Below are positions 34,533-41,664 of a stretch of DNA of 43,613 nt, one piece after another (position 1 is the first letter of the stretch; every line of letters starts with the position of its first letter). Position numbers and translations under genes: made by a program. The notes beneath the pieces are model-generated. The model was not told where the DNA came from. It did no database searches and saw nothing but the letters and a program-made list of their open reading frames with translations. Source of the DNA: Chitinophagaceae bacterium (lineage in GTDB: Bacteria > Bacteroidota > Bacteroidia > Chitinophagales > Chitinophagaceae); NCBI GenBank assembly GCA_017856545.1, contig JAFMEV010000005.1, positions 1 through 43,613 of the forward strand, read 5' to 3'.

Positions 34533-35411
34533 TTGATACTCGCAGCAATTGATATTGGAAGTAATGCAGCTAGAATTTTAGTTTGTGAAGTAGAGCAAAG
34601 GGGCAAAGAAACCAACTTTAATCGACTTAATTTATTGCGTATTCCCTTAAGACTGGGATTTGACGTGTTTGAGAAGGGTTTTATTGGTAGTAAAAAGAAA
34701 AAAATGCTCATCGATACCATAAAAACTTTCAAGCAATTAATGAAAGTGTATGAGGTAGAACATTATATGGCTTGCGCAACCAGTGCGATGAGGGATGCTC
34801 AAAATGCCAAAGAGATCATTAAAGAAATTGAAGAAGAAACTTCCATAGAAATTGAAGTTATTTCTGGAGAATTGGAAGCAGAAATTATTTACGAGAACCA
34901 CTTTGCAGAGCTTTTAGATGACAAAAAGAGTTATTTATACATAGATGTAGGGGGCGGTAGTACAGAATTAACCCTATACCACAAATCTAAAGTGGTATTG
35001 CAGAAATCGTTTAATGTTGGAACAGTCAGAATTTTAACAAAGAAAGTAAAAGATTCAACTTGGGATGATTTAAAGGATACCTTGAAAGACCTTGGCAGAG
35101 AATACCAAGATCTAATTGGAATTGGCTCAGGTGGAAATATCAATAAATTATTCTCTATTAGCGGTACAAAAAATGGTAGTCCATTAAGTACTAGTACCAT
35201 TAAGGAAATATTCGCCGAAATGGAACCTCTAACTGTGGAAGAAAGAATGCACAAATACAATATCAGACAAGATAGAGCAGAGGTCTTGGTGCCAGCGTTA
35301 AATATCTATACCAGTGTTTTAAAATGGGCCAATATAGATGAGATATATGTTCCTAAAATAGGACTTGCAGATGGCTTGATACATCATTTATACGATCAGG
35401 TACTAAACTAA
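34533..35411 (+). CDS. ppx: Ppx/GppA family exopolyphosphatase
   Basis: A 292-aa single-domain Ppx/GppA phosphatase of the actin-like ATPase fold: AAIDIGSNAARILV (4-17), YIDVGGGSTELTL (about 137-149) and LIGIGSGGNINKL (about 193-205). It lacks the C-terminal HD-like domain of long E. coli Ppx (513 aa); short forms are common. It hydrolyses polyphosphate ends, or pppGpp in GppA-type members, and sequence alone cannot separate these. The start is TTG (34533), 5 bases after ppk1, with no better ATG. Its last 9 bases overlap the end of convergent nadB. Confidence 0.9.
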   Translation: MILAAIDIGSNAARILVCEVEQRGKETNFNRLNLLRIPLRLGFDVFEKGFIGSKKKKMLIDTIKTFKQLMKVYEVEHYMACATSAMRDAQNAKEIIKEIEEETSIEIEVISGELEAEIIYENHFAELLDDKKSYLYIDVGGGSTELTLYHKSKVVLQKSFNVGTVRILTKKVKDSTWDDLKDTLKDLGREYQDLIGIGSGGNINKLFSISGTKNGSPLSTSTIKEIFAEMEPLTVEERMHKYNIRQDRAEVLVPALNIYTSVLKWANIDEIYVPKIGLADGLIHHLYDQVLN

Positions 35412-36905
35412 ATCGAGATTAAAGTGTACGCCTTTATTCTCTTTTTGAGAAATAGCGTCATCTAATAGATCAATAGCTAGTTCTAACATCATCTCGTTTT
35501 GTAGAAATTCGATTTTTGGCACATTTTCGAGAATCGCATCAGATTTAATTTTCAAGAGAATTTCAAGTGCTTTAGATAATTGTTGATTGGTTTTTATTAC
35601 ACCAGCGTATTTGCTCATTGTTTGCTGTAACAATCTTATATCGATATTTTTAAAATTTGGCTTCAATGCTAGTGGCTGGGTATTTATTTCACACTTAGAA
35701 ATTTGTAATAATTTCTTAATTGAAAACTTTGCAAAAGCAATTGCTTCTAAAAGCGAATTAGAAGCTAAACGATTAGCTCCATGCAAACCAGTACAAGCCA
35801 CTTCTCCAATTGCATATAAATTTGGAATAGTAGATTCACCAAACTCATTAACTAAAATCCCTCCACATGAATAGTGTTGGACTGGAATAATTGGAATTAA
35901 ATTTTTTTCTATATCTATACCACAAATGTCAAGGCATTGTCTTTTAATATTTGGAAAATGTGCTTCTAAGAAATATGTATCTACCTTAGTGGCATCCAAA
36001 TAAACATGATTAGTCCCAGTTTTATTCATTTCTTCTAATATTGCCCTAGAAACTATATCTCTTGGAGCCAAATCGGCGCGTTCATCATAATTAGCCATAA
36101 ATGTTTGACCTGAATTATTTCTCAATACAGCGCCAGCTCCTCTTAAGGCTTCGGAAATTAAAAAAGCTATATTACCTTCTTGAGCCAAGCCTGTTGGATG
36201 GAATTGAATGAGTGATAGATCTTTTATTGTAGCACCAAGTTTTTTTGCAAAATATATACCATCTCCAGTAGACAATTTCTGATTAGTTGTTTTTTCATAT
36301 AGCATTCCTAATCCACCTGTTGCTAAAACTAATTTGCAACTAATAATGTCTTGAAAAATGGCATTATTTAATTGATATAATTGAATTTGAAAAAATCCAT
36401 TTTGAATTTGAATAATTTGAGTTACCTGTGTAAATTCTAAAATATCAACATTTGGAAATTTATACAATTGAGCTAATAAAGCTTGCTCAATGGCCTGTCC
36501 TGTCTGATCTTGATAATGCCATATTCTAGCAGCACTATGGCCTCCTTCTCTTGCTAAATCAATCTCATTATGAAAATTCTTATCAAAGTTAGTTCCCCAT
36601 CTTATTAAATCCTTCATTAATTCTGGAGCAGCACGCACCACTTTATTGACAATCTCTTTATTATTAGTATTTGCTCCTGCAATTAAAGTATCGTTTATAT
36701 GGCTCTCGAAATTATCACCAATGGCTTCAACTGCAGCAATGCCTCCTTGAGCCCAACTGGTATTGGTGCAGTCCAAAGCGCCTTTTGCAATGATAGCAAT
36801 AGAAATTAATCCGTTTTTAAAATCATCTGTCTCAGTTAAATAAAGCAAGGTACTTAGTCCACCAATGCCTGAGCCAATTATGACAATATCATACTGTTTT
36901 ATCAT
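35403..36905 (-). CDS. nadB: L-aspartate oxidase
   Basis: A 500-aa flavoprotein that oxidises aspartate to iminoaspartate for NAD synthesis. The FAD site is IVIGSGIGGLSTL (8-20). TSWAQGGIAA (49-58), REGGHSAARI (substrate and flavin region), HYSCGGILVNEFG and HGANRLASNSLLEA are the NadB-type succinate-dehydrogenase-family blocks. The C-terminal helical domain is rather short for the family (E. coli 540 aa). It is last of a nadC-nadA-nadB operon, two bases after the nadA stop, and its 3' end overlaps ppx on the other strand. Confidence 0.95.
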   Translation of the reverse strand: MIKQYDIVIIGSGIGGLSTLLYLTETDDFKNGLISIAIIAKGALDCTNTSWAQGGIAAVEAIGDNFESHINDTLIAGANTNNKEIVNKVVRAAPELMKDLIRWGTNFDKNFHNEIDLAREGGHSAARIWHYQDQTGQAIEQALLAQLYKFPNVDILEFTQVTQIIQIQNGFFQIQLYQLNNAIFQDIISCKLVLATGGLGMLYEKTTNQKLSTGDGIYFAKKLGATIKDLSLIQFHPTGLAQEGNIAFLISEALRGAGAVLRNNSGQTFMANYDERADLAPRDIVSRAILEEMNKTGTNHVYLDATKVDTYFLEAHFPNIKRQCLDICGIDIEKNLIPIIPVQHYSCGGILVNEFGESTIPNLYAIGEVACTGLHGANRLASNSLLEAIAFAKFSIKKLLQISKCEINTQPLALKPNFKNIDIRLLQQTMSKYAGVIKTNQQLSKALEILLKIKSDAILENVPKIEFLQNEMMLELAIDLLDDAISQKENKGVHFNLDLV

Positions 36906-36907
36906 GA

Positions 36908-37888
36908 CTAAATTGATAGCATATTATTCAGAGCTTTCAATGCACCCTCTTGTGTACTTTCTTTTACTTGAATTTCAGGTAATTCATAATACAAAGCATT
37001 ATATAATTTCTCTAATGTATTCATTTTCATATATGGACACTCAGAACAAGCACAAGAATTAGATTCCAAGGCAGGTGCGGGGATAATTAATTTATTTGGT
37101 ACAGCTTGTTTCATTTGATATAAAATACCTGCTTCAGTAGCAACAATAAATTGCTCTACTGGAGATTTTTGAACATAATCTAGTAGTGCCTTTGTAGATC
37201 CTACAAATTTTGCTTTGTCTAAAATTTCAGGTAAACATTCAGGGTGTGCAATTAATTCGGCAGATGGATATTTAATCACTAAAGCATCAAGTTTATCTAC
37301 AGAAATATTTACATGTACGACGCAAGCTCCCTCCCAAAGAATCAACTCTCTTCCTGTAACTTTTTGAACATACAATCCTAAGTTTTTATCTGGCGCAAAT
37401 ATGATTCTTTTATCTTTTGGAATAGCATTCACAACTTCTATTGCATTAGAAGAAGTACAGATATAATCACTCATTGATTTTACTTCAGAACTGCAATTGA
37501 TATAACTCACTACAACGGCGTCTGGATAGCTATTTTTAAATGCCCTGAAATCATCTTCAGGAGCAGAATCGGCCAAAGAACATCCAGCGTTTAAATCTGG
37601 TAAAATTACTTTTGTATTTGGGTTTAATATTTTAGCCGTTTCTGCCATAAAATGAACCCCACAGAAAACAATAATATCGGAAGATGCTTTTTTGGAGGCC
37701 TGTGCTAATGCTAAACTATCTCCAACAAAATCTGCAATGGACTGTATGTCTTCGCTTACATAATAATGCGCCAATATGATGGCATTCTTTTCTTTCTTCA
37801 AAGCTAGTATTGCTTCCTTAAGATTTATTCCCTCAGGAACCGACCTACTTAGATAACCTACTTTTTCAATTTCTTTTTCAAATAACAT
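36908..37888 (-). CDS. nadA: Quinolinate synthase NadA
   Basis: A 326-aa iron-sulphur enzyme that condenses iminoaspartate with dihydroxyacetone phosphate to quinolinate. Family blocks: AIILAHYYVSEDIQ, DFVGDSLALAQ, FCGVHFMAETAKIL, AGCSLADS with Cys103, WEGACVVH with Cys189, and CACSECPYMKMNTLEKL with Cys279/281/284. Three of these cysteines ligate the 4Fe-4S cluster. I chose the ATG at 37888, one base after the nadC stop (TAG-C-ATG). A TTG nine bases upstream would overlap nadC by 8 bases. The tight spacing implies translational coupling across the operon. Confidence 0.96.
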   Translation of the reverse strand: MLFEKEIEKVGYLSRSVPEGINLKEAILALKKEKNAIILAHYYVSEDIQSIADFVGDSLALAQASKKASSDIIVFCGVHFMAETAKILNPNTKVILPDLNAGCSLADSAPEDDFRAFKNSYPDAVVVSYINCSSEVKSMSDYICTSSNAIEVVNAIPKDKRIIFAPDKNLGLYVQKVTGRELILWEGACVVHVNISVDKLDALVIKYPSAELIAHPECLPEILDKAKFVGSTKALLDYVQKSPVEQFIVATEAGILYQMKQAVPNKLIIPAPALESNSCACSECPYMKMNTLEKLYNALYYELPEIQVKESTQEGALKALNNMLSI

Positions 37889-37889
37889 G

Positions 37890-38726
37890 CTACACAATTT
37901 TTAATGATATATCTACAGATTGCACATGATGTGTTAGATCTCCTAATGAAACATAGTTTACTCCAGATTGAGCATATTCAAGTATATTTTGCTCAGTTAT
38001 ACCACCCGAAGCTTCTATTGGTTTACTACAAATATGCTGATCTATCAGTGATTTAATAGCTGTAGGAGTAAAATTATCCACTAATATTCTATCCACAATA
38101 TTCGCATTATTAGCAATCAAAAATTCTTCTGTATTTTTCACTTCTACTATTACAGGAATTTGCATTTGATGCTTAAACAAATAGCTTGCACATGCATCAA
38201 TAGCCTCTTGAATACCTCCCGCAGCTTTAATATGATTGTCTTTAATTAAAATTTGATCATACAATCCAAAACGATGATTCATGCCTCCTCCAATTTTTAC
38301 TGCCCATTTTTCAGCAATTCTAAAATTTGGAGTTGTTTTTCTTGTATCTAAAATTTGGGTTTGAAATGGAGCAAGCAATTGCACTAAATGATTGGTTTTT
38401 GTAGCAATAGCACTCATTCTTTGCATACAATTCAACAATAAGCGCTCTAATTTTAAAATAGAATGAACAGAACCTTTAATTGAGCCAATATTTTTAGGAG
38501 CTAAAATATGCGCTCCATCTTCGAATAAAAATTCAATCTTCAAAGAGGGATCTGCTATTTCACCTATTTTTTTTGCCATTTCCACTCCAGCAATGATACA
38601 ATCCTCTTTTACCCAACAAATAGCTTCACCCATTTGATTATGGGGAATAGTCGATAAGGTTGTGTAATCTCCACTACCGATATCTTCTGCCAATGCATTT
38701 TGAATGAAATTGTTAAGGTCTTGCAT
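37890..38726 (-). CDS. nadC: Nicotinate-nucleotide pyrophosphorylase (carboxylating)
   Basis: A 278-aa quinolinate phosphoribosyltransferase that yields nicotinate mononucleotide. The N-terminus is ALAEDIGSGDYTT (11-23). ERLLLNCMQRMSAIAT (94-109), DTRKTTPNFR (127-136), GGGMNHRFGLYD (146-157), IKDNH (161-165) and DRILVDNFTP are the family blocks for quinolinate and PRPP binding. The length equals E. coli NadC within about 20 residues. The start overlaps the end of the upstream serine hydrolase gene by 14 bases, and the stop is one base before nadA. Confidence 0.97.
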   Translation of the reverse strand: MQDLNNFIQNALAEDIGSGDYTTLSTIPHNQMGEAICWVKEDCIIAGVEMAKKIGEIADPSLKIEFLFEDGAHILAPKNIGSIKGSVHSILKLERLLLNCMQRMSAIATKTNHLVQLLAPFQTQILDTRKTTPNFRIAEKWAVKIGGGMNHRFGLYDQILIKDNHIKAAGGIQEAIDACASYLFKHQMQIPVIVEVKNTEEFLIANNANIVDRILVDNFTPTAIKSLIDQHICSKPIEASGGITEQNILEYAQSGVNYVSLGDLTHHVQSVDISLKIV

Positions 38727-39963
38727 ATTGATATTGGTCTATTATTTGAATAGAGGTTTTTTCTAATTTAGAAAGCAATGGGGGTAACACGAAGGGTGTT
38801 CTTTGAAAAAAATATAGAGTTATTAATTCTCTTTGTTTATCTACCATATAGGCGGTATTGAATGCGCCGCCCCAGAAAAAACTACCCACTGAAGCATTAT
38901 TCATACTTTGTCCTTTTGGAGTTGTTAAGCCAACACCCAAGCCAAAGTTATTAGGTGAAGGGAACCCTCCAAAAATAAAGGTTTTATTACCCAATTGATT
39001 AGTCCAGAATTGATCTAGTAATGCTTTACTTATTATCATTTTTCCTTTTGATGCAATTCCTTCATTTAATAAACAATTCAAAAATTTTAAATAATCATGG
39101 GTAGTTGAAACTAGCCCGCCAATGGCCGAAAAGTATTGTCTCTCTTTTTGTAAAGGATAATTAATGGGGAATAATGCTGTATCAACTTCTTCTAATTGAT
39201 TGGCAGTGGTCTTAAAATATGTTTTAACCAATCTATTCTTCTTCTCATCAGGTAAGTAAAAATAAGTATCCTTCATTTCTAAAGGCATTAGAATATTCTT
39301 TTGTAAATAATGATCAAGACTCTGTTGAGAAACAATTTCAATCAACCTGCCAAGTACATTTGTACTTAAGCCATAACTAAATCTTGCTCCAGGTTGATGC
39401 ACTAATGGCATTGCGGCAATTTGATTTACTTCTTCTTCTAAATTCTTAAAACCCCGATTCATTCCTTGGTCTAAACCATATTGTATAAATAAGTTTTTAT
39501 ATTTTGGGAATTCATCGGATGAACTAATTCCAGACTGATGAGACAATAAATCCCTTATGGTAATTGATCGAGTTTTATCTATCAATTCAAATCCTTCCCC
39601 TTTAATGATAGCCACTTTTTGCTTGGAAAAAACAGGTATATATTTTTCAATAGGATCATCTAATTGAATAATACCCCTATCTACTAATTGTAATACACCA
39701 ATTGAAACGATAGCTTTTGTCATTGAAGCAATTCTGAAAATAGAATTGGTCTGCATAGGAATTTGCGCACTTATATCGGAGTATCCATAGGCTTTATCTA
39801 ATACAACTTTTCCTTTATGAAAAACTAAAGCAACTCCACCAGCGGTATTTTTTTGAGATATTTCAGCATTAATAATACTATCAATTGGGTTAAAATCTTG
39901 CGCAATAACACAAATCTGTAGAGATGTTAAAATAGTAAAAATAAAAAAACTTCGAAAAATCAT
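38713..39963 (-). CDS. Class C beta-lactamase family serine hydrolase
   Basis: A 416-aa exported protein with a Sec signal peptide (cleavage near VIAQ, about 21). The SxxK motif is Ser80-Met-Thr-Lys83 (IASMTKAIV) and the Tyr motif is Tyr197 (FSYGLSTN). The third motif has the form WGG (FFWGGAFNTAYM) instead of KTG, as in esterase or D-aminopeptidase members rather than true beta-lactamases. It probably acts on peptides or esters in the periplasm; the substrate is unknown. It starts the operon that continues with nadC (14-base overlap), with a near-consensus promoter 15 bases upstream. Confidence 0.88.
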   Translation of the reverse strand: MIFRSFFIFTILTSLQICVIAQDFNPIDSIINAEISQKNTAGGVALVFHKGKVVLDKAYGYSDISAQIPMQTNSIFRIASMTKAIVSIGVLQLVDRGIIQLDDPIEKYIPVFSKQKVAIIKGEGFELIDKTRSITIRDLLSHQSGISSSDEFPKYKNLFIQYGLDQGMNRGFKNLEEEVNQIAAMPLVHQPGARFSYGLSTNVLGRLIEIVSQQSLDHYLQKNILMPLEMKDTYFYLPDEKKNRLVKTYFKTTANQLEEVDTALFPINYPLQKERQYFSAIGGLVSTTHDYLKFLNCLLNEGIASKGKMIISKALLDQFWTNQLGNKTFIFGGFPSPNNFGLGVGLTTPKGQSMNNASVGSFFWGGAFNTAYMVDKQRELITLYFFQRTPFVLPPLLSKLEKTSIQIIDQYQYARP

Positions 39964-39978
39964 GTTTGAACAGTTTCA

Positions 39979-39986
39979 CGAAGGTA
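39979..39986 (-). promoter_or_regulatory. Possible -7 element for the serine hydrolase-nad operon
   Basis: TACCTTCG on the minus strand matches TAnnTTTG in 7 of 8 positions, 15 bases before the ATG at 39963, with a T6 run upstream. Confidence 0.4.
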
Positions 39987-40037
39987 ATAAAAAACAATTG
40001 TTAGTCTAGTTTAAATTCTTTCGATATTGGTAAAACT

Positions 40038-40067
40038 AAAAGCGTCCTGAATAATCAGGACGCTTTT
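40038..40067. terminator. Terminator after the beta-helix lipoprotein gene
   Basis: A perfect 13-bp inverted repeat (AAAAGCGTCCTGA with TCAGGACGCTTTT) has a 4-base loop. It ends the minus-strand TonB-receptor/lipoprotein transcript 28 bases after its stop and insulates the serine hydrolase promoter. Confidence 0.85.
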
Positions 40068-40094
40068 TATATTGAATACAATAAACAATTTATT

Positions 40095-41627
40095 TTATCT
40101 CCATACTGTCCAACCTTTCCACCATGTTTGGTTTACACCTGAAGTAGCCACTGCACCTCTGAATGTAACTTTTTCAAAGAAAGGATCTTGTAATTTAGCA
40201 TCAGTAAAACTTCCATTTATTTTATAATCTAAAGAAGTGTTCAAACCTAAAGGACCAAAGCTTGAACTTAAATTACCAGATGTTGCTGGACCAGCACTTG
40301 CATAAGGAGTGAAATCAGGATTGGTATAGTTAAATGGTTGAATCAATTTTAAGATATCTGGTGTTGATAGCGTTAAAATTGTATTACCATTTGATGGAGC
40401 GTTGAAGATATTAGTAAAATCTGTAAGGTAGTTTACGCCACCTGATTTCAATGAATATCTCAAATTCTGAGTATTACCAGCTAATGTAATATTCTTAAGT
40501 CTGATAACACTATCCACTAAATTTTTATAAGTAGACCCATCAGTTGCTACTCTAGAATCATCAATTTCAATACCTACTGGCCATCCAGCAAAAATTGCAT
40601 TTTGAATAGAAATCCCAGAGTTTCTTCTAATATGAACAGCACCTCTGTATAAAGTATTTCCTCTGCCAGATGTTGGATCAATTCTTGGTCCAATAGCAGT
40701 AATGTTAGAGAATACCGCAGTTGTTTTTGGAGTGTTATTAGATCCTGGACCATCATTATCTGATTCAAAAGCTTCAGATTGAGAGATATCAGCAATAGCA
40801 GAATCTCTTAAAACAATACCAAATTGAACTTTACCAGAATAACCAAAGTCTGTATCAAAATCATCATCCTGTGTTTTGTATGCAATTAAATATTTACAGT
40901 TCACTGTGCCACCAAACCACTCAAATGCATCGTCTTTTGCATAAGTTACTTGAATATGACTGATGGTTGTTCCATTTCCTACACCCGCCATTGTTAAACT
41001 ATTTAACTCATTATCTGGTTGATATGCATAACCCGCATATTCAATTCTTGCATACTGTAAAATACCAGAGTTGTCGGCATCGTTCCCTGTAGGAAATGCT
41101 GCATCACCTGATCCAGCTAAACCATAACCTACTTCTGTATCGTTAATACCTCCTTCAACAGAAGTTAAACCTTTTACAGCTACACTTTTCCAAGTTAAGG
41201 TTTGATTTACTGTTGCTGTACCTAAAAGCACAACGCCACCCCAATCACCCGATTGCGGATTTAATGCAGCAGAAGTAAATACAATTGGAGCTTCAGGTGT
41301 TCCTTTTGCTACAATTTTAGCTCCACGGCATATAACCAAAGAAGCTACTTCTGCACCCGATGATTTTCCTTGCACTTTTGCACCAGCTTGAATTGTTAAA
41401 GTAACTCCCTTTGTAATATAAACAATACCAGAAAGGTAGTTTACGTCTTTTGCATACAAGGTAGTGTCTTTTGTAATTTTACCTGATAAAGTAATGGTAT
41501 TAGATACCACCCCAACAGGAGCAACTTCCTTCGTTACTACGAAGATTTCTTTTTCACCGTCCATTTCAATCTTTCTGCAACCAGTAATGGCTAGAAAAGC
41601 AAGAGATAAATAAAATAATTGTTTCAT
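40095..41627 (-). CDS. Right-handed beta-helix lipoprotein partnered with a TonB receptor
   Basis: A 510-aa lipoprotein (signal ending ITGC, Cys17) with no catalytic motif that I can name. The body has repeated short beta-strand turns typical of a parallel beta-helix: VYITKGVTLTIQAGAKV, LVICRGAKIVAKGTPEAPIVFTS, ISHIQVTYAKDDAFEWFGG, VHIRRNSGISIQNAIFAG. A Gly/Asp/Asn-rich stretch (TGNDADNSG, TQDDDFDTDFG, ESDNDGPGSNN) could bind calcium. The C-terminus is Trp-rich. It lies 37 bases downstream of a TonB receptor gene, like a SusD-position partner, but it is not a SusD. It is probably surface-exposed and could capture a ligand or polymer for the receptor. Its substrate cannot be read from sequence. 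Confidence 0.75.
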   Translation of the reverse strand: MKQLFYLSLAFLAITGCRKIEMDGEKEIFVVTKEVAPVGVVSNTITLSGKITKDTTLYAKDVNYLSGIVYITKGVTLTIQAGAKVQGKSSGAEVASLVICRGAKIVAKGTPEAPIVFTSAALNPQSGDWGGVVLLGTATVNQTLTWKSVAVKGLTSVEGGINDTEVGYGLAGSGDAAFPTGNDADNSGILQYARIEYAGYAYQPDNELNSLTMAGVGNGTTISHIQVTYAKDDAFEWFGGTVNCKYLIAYKTQDDDFDTDFGYSGKVQFGIVLRDSAIADISQSEAFESDNDGPGSNNTPKTTAVFSNITAIGPRIDPTSGRGNTLYRGAVHIRRNSGISIQNAIFAGWPVGIEIDDSRVATDGSTYKNLVDSVIRLKNITLAGNTQNLRYSLKSGGVNYLTDFTNIFNAPSNGNTILTLSTPDILKLIQPFNYTNPDFTPYASAGPATSGNLSSSFGPLGLNTSLDYKINGSFTDAKLQDPFFEKVTFRGAVATSGVNQTWWKGWTVWR

Positions 41628-41664
41628 TGTTTTTGTATTTAAAAAAATTTATTTGAATTGTTTA

